DNA from: Labia minor
Taxonomy: Eukaryota; Arthropoda; Insecta; Dermaptera; Spongiphoridae
NCBI GenBank assembly: GCA_963082975.1
Contig: OY720344.1
Span: forward strand, 83,192,053-83,256,052
Direction: 5' to 3'
Length of the DNA: 64,000 bases
Part shown: positions 34,301 through 44,538 of the stretch, piece by piece
Layout: each line of letters opens with the position of its first letter
How positions within the stretch are numbered: the stretch's first letter is position 1
Notes under the pieces: model-generated
The model's database searches: none
What the model was told of the DNA's origin: nothing
What the model saw: the letters and a program-made list of their open reading frames with translations, nothing else
Position numbers and translations under genes: made by a program

Positions 34301-37300
34301 CTATAGAAATATCTTCAATATGCTTAGTTTTAGTATGAATTTCATTAGCTAAATTTGTTATTATATTATTGTTTTTATTGAAATTATTTCCATGAAACTT
34401 TTGAAACATATCCTCTGCAACTTTAATAATTGCAAAGAAATTTTCACTTGGATAACTTAAATGTCCTTGAGATATAAATGTTATCCAGTTTAAAGTTTCA
34501 TCTATTTTATCAAATTTTTTTAAATTATTGCCCAGAAATGAATATTTTGACCTAAAGCGATAAACGATATATCCAGCTAAGTACATAAGTGCAATATTAT
34601 CTAATTCAGTTTCACTAATTGGCCCTAATTCATGGGTAAGTTCTGGAGATTGTATTACAGCTATACAATCGTCATGCAAATCTTCTGCTTCTTTTTGAAA
34701 ATTAATACTATTAAATAAAATTTCAGTCGCGTTAGCATCTACTTCCTCTTGTGAGAAACTACTCTCTGACAATGATGCTGATCTAGATTTTAATGTTACA
34801 GAAGATTCACAAGCCGGTTTAATTATGTTTTCATCAGATGAAGATAGCAATTCTGTATTTTTACTGTTTACAAATACAGCTGAAGCATGTTTTCCCAATA
34901 TGTACCATCTTAGTCGATGTTGAAAATCTATAGCAGTAAAATCTTCTTTTGTCAAGTCACGTTTATAACATTCAACATTAAAATGCTCGGAACATATTCT
35001 CGATGTTTTTAAATATATTAATATAAATATTATTATAATAATAATTTTTACTTATTTTTAAAAAAAAACACTTACCATTTTTAACATTAATCTTATCATC
35101 CCTGCCACAGGCATTTATCCACAATTTACATAAACTTTCATCCTTTGGAAATCTATGATATATTATTCCAGATGTCTTTTTACTAAAATTACTACACCCA
35201 TGAACTTCACAATACGACATTTTGACTTCACAGCTCAACAATTTACAGAAAGTAAAGCTAATCGTATGTTTATTATTGTAACGAATAGATAAATAAATGT
35301 TGCGCTCCTATAATTTCAATAGTGGCACGACCATCTGTCTGCCGCATGACGTCAGAGTGAGCTAGAGAGAGAGGGAAAATGTGCGCGTGGACATACCTTG
35401 TGTACTTGTATCATGATTTCTATTCATATATATAATTATTTTATTACACGTAAGATGTCACTAAATCCACACTTTCAATGAAATATATTTTCTTCTATTA
35501 TTAAATAGATGTCGTACTTATCAATTTTTAACGGAAATTTAAAATAGAAATAGTAGCGTTTATAACCTCTACGAATATTAGCATTCTTTATTCTTTGTTG
35601 TAATTTGTGACTTATATTTATTAAAATTATTTAGTAAGTATTTTTGGTAATTGTGTGTGTGTTAAGAGTCCATATCACTTAGATTTTGATGAAACACCTT
35701 TAGGATTTTTATGATAAATAAATCGGGAGTGTCCTCCCCTAGACTTTCCCGCATATAAATAGGTAATTAGGTTATTATTATTAAGTTTTAACAACAATAA
35801 AAATAAACAAACTAATCAATTTAAATTATAAAGTAAAATGGTTTAACACTATTATATATATTTATAATTTACACCTAACGCTACTTGTATAGGTAAAATG
35901 TCACTTCCGGTAGTCAGATCATTATGAAATTTGGTATTTGAATTTTTTTCATATTTTTAAATCTATATACAAAATAGGAAGCAAATATCTCGAAGCAAAC
36001 TGGTACTTGAAAGGTAAACGCAACCAGTGCAGGTAAAGTACCACTTCCGGTTAACCGATTTTGACGAAATTTTGATAGAAATCTACAAACTATGAATGAT
36101 ATCGGTGTACCAAATTTCGAAGTCCTAGCTTGATTAGTTTTTGAGTAAATTTGCTTACAGACATTACATACATACATACATACATACACACACACAGACA
36201 TAATTCGAAAAATGGTATTTTCCGACTCAGGGAGGTCTAAAACGTCAAGATCTATCGAAATCTCGATGTCGAAATTTTTGACGATTCCAATACTTCCCTT
36301 ATACGAAGTATGCGGGAAAGTAAAAAGGGTTAAAGTTTGACAAGTTAGTTGGTTATGAACGTCGAAATGTGCAGCCATTAAGTAATGTTTTATTGACTAA
36401 TTCACTAATTATTCACTTATTCACTAATTTTCGGTTTTTTCAGTTCGGATTGGATATAGAAAAATTATTTAATTAATTTTTCAATTAGTGGCGCCCTCTA
36501 CTGGCCAAGCGGATAAAACATGGTAGCTAAATAGAATATCAATGGATTTATATCCAAACTTTAACTTTTATCTCGAAAACTAGAATACCCCATAATTGCC
36601 CAAGGAAAAAGTTTCTTAGAATTTCAAGGAATCATCTGGCGAAGTTTCATCAAAATCTAAAGGTGACAAGAACTCTTAACAATTACCTTTCATTGAATTA
36701 CTTTCGTTGTAATATCCTTTATTGTATTATTATTTTTTCTTTTTATAATTTAATTTAGAAAACCTTTTCGACATGAGTGATAGTGAGTCAGAATATCCCA
36801 ATCGATTAGAAAGTAGTTCCGAAGAAAGTGATTCAGAAATTGAAAGCGAATCCGAGGAAAGCAGCGATGATGGCAATTTGGAATTAGCAAGAAATTGGAA
36901 TATTATTAGTTCAAATCATCTGACGCCTGCACCACCAAGATTTCAATTCGTTGGAACTCCTGGCTGCACTTTTCTACCGACAGATCAATTTGATATTTTA
37001 TCATATTATCAATTATTTTTTGATGATTTTCTGATCAACCATATATTAACGGAAACGAATAGATATAACCAACAGCAATCAGGACCAGCATCAAGGTCAT
37101 GGTCACCAATTACTGTTGCAGAGTTGCACGTTTTTTTTGCAATGAAGATTCTTCAAGGAATTTTAGGCAAGCCAGTAGAAAGAATGTACTGGACAACGTC
37201 AGAAGTCTTTGAAACACCCATCTTCTCGAAGCTACTTCCTTACAGGCGATACTACGAAATTCAAAAGAATTTACATTTTTCCAACAATGAAGAATACAAT

Positions 37301-40300
37301 CCTGAAACACATTCTCAGCCCAAACTGAATAAAATATGGCCAGTTTTTGATAGCATAAATAATAAATGTAGATCTCTATACATTCCCGAAAGGGACATCA
37401 GCATCGATAAAAGTCTAATGCTAAGTTGGGTGCAAAACATCCCACTGAAAAGGGCTCGATTTGGCATCAAAACATATTGTTTATGCGAGTCAAAATCTGG
37501 TTATCTATATTCCAGTATAATTTATACTGGAAAAGGTACAAAAATAAATGATAAATATAAGGATGTCTCTATGCCTTCTCAAGTTATATTATCACTTATG
37601 GGACCACTGTTAGGTTTGGGATATTACCTAACAACAGACAATTTTTATACGTGTCCTCAGTTAGCAGACATTCTAATAAAGCAAAAAACAGACATGTATG
37701 GAACTTTGCGTATGAATCGTAAAGATATTCCCATGGAATTACAGAAAAAAATGTTGAAGAAAGGAGAAATGATAGCCTTTCAAAGAGGCAAAGTAATGGT
37801 GCTAAAATGGAAAGATAAGAATGACGTTTGTCTTTTATCTACAGTTCATAATCCACAAATGGAGGCAACAAAAAAATATGACAAACAAGGAAATGTTATA
37901 TACAAACCAAAGGTCGCCATTGACTATAGTGATACGATGGGAGGTGTTGATCGGTTGGATCAACACCTTCATGACTATCCCACTACGAGAAAGAAGGGGA
38001 AAAAATATTATAAAACAGTGTTTTACCATTTATTAAATATTTCAGTGTGGAATGCTTATATTTTGTATCAAAAAAATGGGGGCCAAAAAAGTAACTTGGA
38101 ATTTAGAAAAACATTGATAGAAAAGATAATTGCAATGTTCCATACACCAACAAAAAAAACGGGAAGGCCTAGTATTCAACCAGGTCCATTGCGTCTCACT
38201 GAGAGGCACTTTCCTGAAAATGTTCCACCAACTGAGAAAAAAGATAAACCATACAGGTATTGCGCTGTATGCTGCAGCAAAAAAGACGAAAAGGGAAAGA
38301 AGAAACGCAAAGAAACCAGATATTTTTGCAGAAATTGCAATGTGGGATTATGTGTCGTACCATGTTTCATGATATACCATACGCAATTAAATTTTTAGTT
38401 TTGTTTATACAAGTTACAATAATCCAAAACACTATGTTATTTTTTACTTTTTTTATAATTACTAAAAGTTTTTGAGTAGGCCATTTACATTTGTAGTATA
38501 ATATGTAATGCCTTTATAATTTTGTTATATATATAAATATATACATAATTAGAGTATATATGAATATTCATCGAATAAACAATATTGTATATTTACAAAA
38601 ATATAATATATTAATGCCTCAACCTCCACAGGTAAAATAACACTTGCTACACAACTGAAAATATTTTTTTTTCATTTTAATTGAGTATGAACACTTAATT
38701 CTAATACTACAAAAATTCGATTAATTTTTGGCCGATAATTCAAAAATAATGTGTATATTAAGTGGTTTGGAAAGTTTTAGTCATAAACAGAATAATTTTT
38801 TTTTAACAATTTATTAAAAAATAAATAATTAAGAAAATAAAATTAAAAACATTTCTATTTATAATTGTAATTCCTTTCGAATTTTTAGAAAATGTTCTTC
38901 ATTTATTAATATCTCGTAAGAGATAGTATTGCGATCACGAAAATTTTCGATGTTGAGATTTTGATGTTTTTATACGTTTTGAAGGTTCCTGAATCATTTT
39001 CATTAAAGTGACCGTAAAAATAAAGATATATGTTTGATAATTTTTCACATGATTAATAATTGTATAAAACTGCTATATATAGAATTTCAGCTTGATTGAA
39101 TCGCTGAAAGTACCAGAATTAATTTTTTAACAGTGCAAAACTTACGCGCCAACACGTGACGTGGTGCCATCAACAAAAAGCCAAACATGCGCTGGTTTAA
39201 TATTTATTATTTATTATTTATAATTTATAATTAATTAAATTTAATTTAAATATAATATATTATGTTATTTAATCCAATTCAAATTGCGAGATAGTCGAGT
39301 GGAGACACTCCAGCTTATTTTTTAAATAATATATAAATAGATATTTTAAGAATTTATATATAATAATTCATAAATAAAATAATTTTTCGGAAGGTTCTGT
39401 TACTAATAAGTATAAAATTGAATATTATAATATAAACACAATACAAATTATAAAGCGAAGTTAATAAAATTCTATCTAATATAAATAAACACATTTAATT
39501 TTATAACATTAGTCTTTTTCATCAAAATATAAAAAAAATAAAATAGACATTGAATACAATTTTTACCTCATCTTGGTTTCTTGTATCCCAAAAGGCAACT
39601 TGAGTTCCAGTACGTTCAGAAGTGATATATGCATATACCACCGTTGATTCAAAATAAGTCCATCTATAATCAGGTCTAATATTTGCAAAATAAATATAAG
39701 AATCAACAGCAAGAGCAAGTCGTAATGAGGCACCATCCCAAGCACAGGCAGTCACTTCTTGTCCAGGCACTTTTAGTGTTCGAATATGCTACAATTTAAT
39801 AATTTTTATTTAGTATTGGAAGTGGTGTATATATATAAAAGTATATGAAGCCTACTTGTCCAAGAGGATTAAAAAATTGAACCACATTTGAATCATGGTC
39901 TTCTTCTAAAAGTTGAGCAGTTCCAGCAATTGCTAATAAAGATCCATCATGATTCCAATGACAACAAGTGACAGTCATTCCTGTGTCAACGATTACTGGT
40001 GCTGAAAAAATAAACATAACCAAGTGAATTGATTTAATCTTGAATCAATATATATGGAATACTAATATTTATACCATCATCCGTTTCAGCACGCATTAAT
40101 TGAAGACAACCATTTTTATAACAAATTGCTAAAACTGGACACCGTTCTTCAAACCATCCATTTCTACCATTATACCAATCAAGTCCAACTACACTCACTT
40201 GACTATTAGGATTTGGTAAACATTCAATTAATAAACGCATCTAAAATTCAAAGAAAAATCAAAATAATAATGACTTTTGTAAGCAAGGACAACGCCTATC

Positions 40301-42969
40301 AAGTCGGTTATATCAATTAGGTGTTCTATGATCAGTACAACGGGTCCTATCAACCTTTACCTTGATTTTCTTGATTATGAAGTAGCTTTCCCAATTTTAA
40401 TCCCGGAGGTTGGGTTGACTCCGATTTATAGACCCCAGCTAAAGAAATTCCCTTGCCAGACCCGTGACTTGAACCCGTGACCACGAGAATGTGAGGCAGC
40501 TCTCACCATGAGGCGCCTTTCAAAATACTATTTAATTATTTTGAAAATACTAATTATGTCTTATAAATTTAAGAAAACACATTATAACTAATTCCATATT
40601 TCATTTCAATTTGTTCGTAATGCCCACGTCAATTAAATCCCTCTAAAACATTTTTCTCAAAAACAAAATCAAATGATTATTTTTTAATTTAAAACTTATA
40701 TTATAATGATTTTCTTTTGATTGATACGTATCCAAAGATAAAATTTTCTTTACCGTAAAAGATCCTTGATTATCATAAGCATGAATTTCACCATTGCGTA
40801 GAGCAAAAAGTAATAATTTAGAGTCTGGAGACCATACAACATTAGTTAAAAAAACATTTTTTATTTCTTTACTCCATATTCGACTTCCATCAACAGAACC
40901 AACAATGACAGCTCCTAAAGTATTAAATAATAAAAAAATGAATTAAAAATGTTATATATATATATATATTTAATATCTTGGTGAATTCGAATTAAAAGAA
41001 GAATAATTAAACATCAATCATAATGGATATGTGATACTTTCAAAAAGAGTATTAATTAATATATTAAATGATGTGAAGAAATTTACATCTTTTTATTTAA
41101 AGATAAATCCAAAAATGATCATACCGTCTTCATAAACAATACATATTTTTTGTCCATCAGAATTCCAATTCATCCCACTAACCATCGATTTATTACGATT
41201 ATTAATCATTTCTTCATACCAAGAACCCTAAAAAAATGTATTTATTATATACACTTAGAAATATTATATTTAATTAGTGCAGGAAAGAGGAAAAAAACTT
41301 TCTTTTTATATTCAGAGAATCTGATCAATTTCATCAATTATAAATTAAATATAAATTAATTTAATATAAAAAATATTTAAAAATTTGAAAATAAAATAAT
41401 GGGAAAATTGTGCTTATAATTATTTATAGCTCATAGCTAAATTGTTTTTTGGAAGATAAATGAATGGTAATCCTACTTTCTTAAAGGAAAATCTAATAAA
41501 CTCGCGATATATGTATATATGAATATGTAATTGGGTGAATAGGCTTAGACAATTAATTTTTTACTTTCCCGCATACTTCGTATAAGGGAAGTATTGGAAT
41601 CGTCAAAAATTTCGACTTCGAGATTTCGATAGATCTTGACGTTTTAGACCTCACTGAGTCGGAAAATACCATTTTTCGAATTATGTCTGTGTGTGTATGT
41701 ATGTAATGTCTGTGAGCAAATTTACTCAAAAACTAATCAAGCTAGGACTTCGAAATTTGGTACACCGATATTATTCACAGTTTGTAGATTTCTATCAAAA
41801 TTTCGTCAAAATCGGTTAACCGGAAGTGGTACTTTACCTACACTGGTTGCGTTTACCTTTCAAGTAAAGTACCAGTTTGCTTCGAGATATTTGCTTCATA
41901 TTTTGTATATAGATTTAAAAATATGAAAAAAATTCAAATACCAAATTTCATCATGATCTGACTACCGGAAGTGACATTTTACCTATACAAGTAGCGTTAG
42001 GTGTAAATTATAAATATATATAATAGTGTTAAACCATTTTACTTTATAATTTAAATTGATTAGTTTGTTTATTTTTATTGTTGTTAAAACTTAATAATAA
42101 TAACCTAATTACCTATTTATATGCGGGAAAGTCTAGGGGAGGACACTCCCGAATTTTTTTTATTGGTTGCCCAAAATGCAGAACGAATGGCCTAACATTA
42201 ATGAAGAGAGAAATAAAAATTTTGAAAAAATTATTTAATCCAAAAAGATGAACCTTTTATACCAAACAGATCTGAACATTACTCATGAATCTTTGATATA
42301 TATATATATATCTTTTTGGTTCCAAGATTATTAAGAAGACTACAATATTGATATGGAGATATGTACATTCTATCAGTGATTATTGCCTCCCTTTAGGTAT
42401 AAAAAATGAAGGGACAATCTTGATTAAGATAATTAAAAATTGGATTCTAATTACTTTGTAAAGCATCCAAACAATTATCAATCCACTTTGATCACTTGTC
42501 GTTAACTTTTGATGAATCTCATTCCAGGTGACAACTTGAATTTGACCTTTATGTCCCTCTAAACTTTGATTCATAGAGAGATTAGAAGGAGCCGCTAATC
42601 CTCGAAGATTACCGTCTTTTCCTAAAAGAAGAGTTGATCCAATATAGAATAATCTGGTTGTCATAAATAATTATATGGGAGTAAAAACAATATTTTAAAC
42701 GATTTTAGAAATCATGAGTTTGTAAATATTTTTAATTATTCATACCAGAATCTAGTTTTAAAACCTTTAATAACCCTTCATCTCCTCCACAAGCAATATA
42801 TCCTTCCGATCTGTTCCAACCAAGACAGTTTAGTTTTGTATTATTAGGTATAGCAATCTAAAAGTTGAAAAAAAATTAAAAAATTAATTTTCTTTAAAAT
42901 AAATTCTCTATTGACAATAAAATAAAATAAAATGATCAATATTACCTTTTTACTTAGGTAGATAAACAT
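27863..42969 (-). CDS. WDR35: WD repeat protein 35 / intraflagellar transport protein 121 (IFT-A subunit)
   Basis: 21 exons, high to low coordinate: 42969-42946, 42857-42746, 42621-42455, 41227-41125, 40914-40754, 40240-40075, 40001-39856, 39788-39567, 33334-33013, 32878-32787, 32177-31996, 31637-31397, 31335-31157, 31088-30885, 30807-30658, 29810-29615, 29250-29038, 28959-28746, 28658-28498, 28416-28292, 28037-27863. The sum is 3555 nt, 1184 residues and a stop, very close to vertebrate WDR35. Landmarks: start [104 protein letters not shown] and a cysteine-rich end ([10 protein letters not shown]). WDR35 is a core subunit of IFT-A, which drives retrograde transport and membrane-protein entry in cilia. 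It predicts ciliated cells (in arthropods, sensory neurons). All phases agree. Confidence 0.97.
29811..30657 (-). other. WDR35: WDR35 intron 15, no recognised content
   Basis: 847 bp of AT-rich DNA. A slightly less AT-rich patch lies at 30430-30620. I see no repeat family, exon or structural signal here. Confidence 0.6.
31397..33334 (-). CDS. WDR35: WDR35 exons 9-12: second beta-propeller
   Basis: Residues 368-646: [20 protein letters not shown], a Ser-rich insert (PSSSSASTH), [68 protein letters not shown] and DPEEP. The Ser-rich loop is the least conserved part. Exon 9 is the first exon after the 6.2 kb, transposon-filled intron 8. Confidence 0.95.
32233..32759. mobile_element. Long-TIR foldback element in WDR35 intron 10
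   Basis: The first and last about 130 bp are inverted repeats: taattattcaatcgagttat at the left end matches the right end inverted. Next come atggatttggat, taattccaaataaactttt and ctagtttaagagataaaaag (32341 onward), mirrored as cttttt ctctcttaaactag before 32665. The left arm has a 13 bp insertion. It fills most of a 609 bp intron. A diverged relative occupies 35648-36690. No coding capacity. Confidence 0.78.
33790..35415 (-). mobile_element. P-like (THAP) DNA transposon, internally deleted, with target-site duplication
   Basis: The terminal inverted repeats begin catgatacaag at both ends and continue acaaggtatgt(t/c)cac. A 9 bp direct repeat, atttctatt, flanks the element exactly (33781-33789 and 35416-35424). 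This may be an 8 bp target duplication, the P-element length, plus one chance base. A second subterminal match, gcatgacgtca, occurs near both ends (about 33847 and 35344). The element is 1626 bp, much shorter than a complete P-type element. It lies in WDR35 intron 8 in the sense orientation. Confidence 0.9.
34179..35220 (-). pseudogene. THAP-domain P-like transposase, catalytic core missing
   Basis: Exon 1 (35220-35076) encodes a THAP zinc-finger start: [32 protein letters not shown]. It ends at a gtaagt donor. The next exon, from about 34998, gives [20 protein letters not shown], completing the C2-C-H ligands. It then runs to [16 protein letters not shown], the seen-in-family C-terminal part of P/THAP9-type transposases, and ends KKIKKFL at 34179. 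The RNase H-like catalytic region between them is absent. The only visible donor-acceptor pair does not keep the frame (one base off). It could make only a truncated DNA-binding protein, if anything. Confidence 0.82.
35648..36690. mobile_element. Foldback element related to 32233-32759, with nested R3
   Basis: The left arm (ggtaattg, then ttaagagt, then tagattttgatgaaac) is mirrored at the right (gtttcatcaaaatcta, actcttaacaattacc). The interior at 36323-36583 matches the interior of the element at 32341-32665, including the closing ctagaa. An R3 copy (35724-36322) has inserted and seems to have removed or displaced the left inner arm. The left arm also carries a short (TG)n expansion. Confidence 0.68.
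35724..36322 (-). mobile_element. R3 repeat copy, reverse orientation
   Basis: On the - strand it starts tactttcccgcatacttcg at 36322. It carries the (gtat)n microsatellite near 36175 and the block caagctaggacttcgaaatt. It ends tatgcgggaaagtctagggg and ggacactcccg at 35724. About 600 bp and nearly identical to the copy at 41561-42151, including both ends, so both moved fairly recently. Confidence 0.82.
36773..38398 (+). CDS. piggyBac-type transposase (PGBD4-like), intact ORF
   Basis: 541 codons without a stop, nested antisense in WDR35 intron 8. An acidic Ser/Glu-rich N-terminus ([20 protein letters not shown]) leads to the DDE domain. [12 protein letters not shown] and [21 protein letters not shown] carry Glu where piggyBac has its first catalytic Asp. 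[17 protein letters not shown] has the second Asp and [19 protein letters not shown] the third. The Cys-rich C-terminal domain is complete: [24 protein letters not shown]. The first acidic position is Glu, which I believe also occurs in other PGBD4-like proteins, so activity is possible but not assured. No TTAA-flanked inverted ends could be identified, so the borders are open. A tttaatttag just upstream could be a 3' splice site in the leader. Confidence 0.93.
   Translation: MSDSESEYPNRLESSSEESDSEIESESEESSDDGNLELARNWNIISSNHLTPAPPRFQFVGTPGCTFLPTDQFDILSYYQLFFDDFLINHILTETNRYNQQQSGPASRSWSPITVAELHVFFAMKILQGILGKPVERMYWTTSEVFETPIFSKLLPYRRYYEIQKNLHFSNNEEYNPETHSQPKLNKIWPVFDSINNKCRSLYIPERDISIDKSLMLSWVQNIPLKRARFGIKTYCLCESKSGYLYSSIIYTGKGTKINDKYKDVSMPSQVILSLMGPLLGLGYYLTTDNFYTCPQLADILIKQKTDMYGTLRMNRKDIPMELQKKMLKKGEMIAFQRGKVMVLKWKDKNDVCLLSTVHNPQMEATKKYDKQGNVIYKPKVAIDYSDTMGGVDRLDQHLHDYPTTRKKGKKYYKTVFYHLLNISVWNAYILYQKNGGQKSNLEFRKTLIEKIIAMFHTPTKKTGRPSIQPGPLRLTERHFPENVPPTEKKDKPYRYCAVCCSKKDEKGKKKRKETRYFCRNCNVGLCVVPCFMIYHTQLNF
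38399..39566. other. WDR35: WDR35 intron 8, left part after piggyBac
   Basis: The first 500 bp are AT-rich and may be the 3' part of the piggyBac element. Then comes the R4 repeat (38907-39312) and AT-rich sequence up to exon 8. No coding signal. Confidence 0.6.
38907..39312 (+). mobile_element. R4 repeat, complete copy
   Basis: It starts with the stem tatctc-gtaa-gagata and gtattgcgatcacgaaaatt, and ends gcgagatagtcgag followed by the hairpin ggag-aca-ctcc. The start motif atctc...gagatag reappears inverted in the end (gagatagt). The last 165 bp match the fragment at 16845-16975. The end (agtcgagtggagacactcc) parallels that of R3 (agtctaggggaggacactcc), which marks R3 and R4 as relatives. 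Confidence 0.72.
39567..42969 (-). CDS. WDR35: WDR35 exons 1-8: first beta-propeller
   Basis: Residues 1-367. WD-type strands are seen in [53 protein letters not shown] and [17 protein letters not shown]. The start at 42969 was chosen because MFIYLSKK matches the vertebrate start. The frame stays open upstream to an ATG at 43110, giving an optional 47-residue extension for which I see no family support. Confidence 0.95.
40290..40530 (-). mobile_element. tRNA-derived SINE-like element in WDR35 intron 5
   Basis: On the - strand: ggcgcctcatggtgagagct (A-box-like), cctcacattctcgtggtcac, then cgggttcaagtcacggg (B box, matching the GGTTCAANYCC pattern), followed by tctggcaagggaatttcttt and agctggggtctataaatcg. 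The first 75 bases are tRNA-like in spacing. Related to the unit at 12690-12850. Confidence 0.6.
41561..42151 (+). mobile_element. R3 repeat, complete uninterrupted copy in WDR35 intron 3
   Basis: 591 bp from ttactttcccgcatacttcg to ggacactcccg. The start is an imperfect palindrome (tactttcccgcatac-ttc-gtat-aagggaagta). The 13-mer actttcccgcata recurs inverted as tatgcgggaaagt near the end, and the last bases form the hairpin gggag-gaca-ctccc. A (gtat)n microsatellite lies at about 41690. It is the reference copy for this family. It has no ORF of its own; the 77-codon frame across it (from 41693) is translated repeat. Confidence 0.82.
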
Positions 42970-44538
42970 TGTGATATTTTTTAATTTTAATTCATAAAGA
43001 TTAAAAAAGAATTTTAAAACTTCAAAAGTGACATTATATTTGTTTATAAATTGGAACCTGTGATTGGAATGTGACACCAGCTGAAGAGTTCGGAGAGTTT
43101 CGAGACCCATCGGATATTTTCGTCATTAAATCAACCTCCCGGTTTAACATGAATTTATTTTACTCTTGAGTATGATTCTTTATACATATATAAAGCGTTA
43201 TTATTTTTATTTACCTTTTTATAAAATATAAACAAAATAATAACACATTATCATAATAGAAATTAGCTCTTTTAATTTCACTTTTCATCTTGAAATATAT
43301 TAATTTAAGATAATCTCCTGTAAAAAAATATATTTTGGTTTGAAATAATATAAATTTATCATAAAATAGTTAATAATATATTAATTTTTATTATTTGAAA
43401 TTAATAAACACATTAACTTAAATAAAATCAACTTTTACCTAAGGTAAAAATTGAATTTCTAAAAATGGATATAAAAAATAAAATTTCATAGAAAAATATT
43501 ATTTACCCATATGTATTTGTTTTTATTTTTATTTATTTTGTTTTTATTCTTCATTAACTTTAGTATCAATTCAAATAAACGATGAAATTTAATTTTACCG
43601 GATGGTTTTTTTAATGTGAAAATTAAATTAAAACAGTTTTGAGAATTTAATTTTTTTATATGAAAAATCAACTGTTATACTGATTGCTAATCAAATTTAA
43701 ATTTACATATATTATAATCGATTATATTTTGTTAGGACCAATGAATAATAATATTTAATTTATTTATAAATATTTTCTATAAATTTAATTAATTATCTTA
43801 TTAAAATTTTTTTCAATTTATATTTTCATTCTTATAATATGATAAGAAATTAATTAATGTTTTGAAATGATTGATTAATTTCTATATTTTCTTTAAATAT
43901 TTCTATTTTTTGAAAAACTATTCATAAAATAGATTAACAAAATTATTATTTATTTTTTTTATTAATAAATAATTATTTATAATTGCTACTTAAATTATCT
44001 AGGGAATTAAATATTCTGTTTATTTATTTGACGGTTGCAATTTTTGGAATTTTCTTCTATATATTAGATATAAAAAGAATAATATGCTTATTTTATAATA
44101 ATTTACTTTCTTTATTAATGAAAAACAGAAATACTTTCAATTTTAAAAAAATTTCCTAATAATAATCAATAAAATATATTTTTTTATAAATCTATTTTAA
44201 AATTTTTTTAATTATAATTTTATATAATTTTTTTTTATTATTTCATTAAATAAATTTGAAATATTATTAATGGATCAAAGTAGAAAAATATCAATTTTAA
44301 TTAATCTGAATAATAAATATAATTCTATAATTTATTTAATGTTTTTCTATTGTAAAAATGTGAATGATTTATTAAAGAATTGATTTTTTATAAAAGAAGA
44401 ATAGGAAAATAGTTTGAATAATATTTCTCCTTCAATCGAAACTTCCCTCCAGTGGGGGTGTAAGGGGGTGAATTGTGGTGGTGTTCGTATCGTAGGGTTT
44501 GTTTCGAGTTGAGAATCGATCGTCTCGGTTTGGCAGCC
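42970..44538. promoter_or_regulatory. Head-to-head intergenic region between WDR35 and the MAGUK gene
   Basis: 1.57 kb separate the divergent start codons. It is mostly A/T. The 110 bp next to the MAGUK start (44425-44538) are GC-richer with gtgggggtgtaagggggtg, as expected of a 5' UTR or core promoter. On the WDR35 side 42970-43140 is slightly richer (accagctgaagagttcggag). I looked for an RFX X-box, common near ciliary genes, and saw no clear match. Confidence 0.6.

Noticed and set aside
42844-43110. 88-codon frame on the - strand as a separate gene
   Set aside because: It runs through WDR35 exon 1 and on into intron 1. Exon 1 ends at a good donor after MFIYLSKK, which matches the family.
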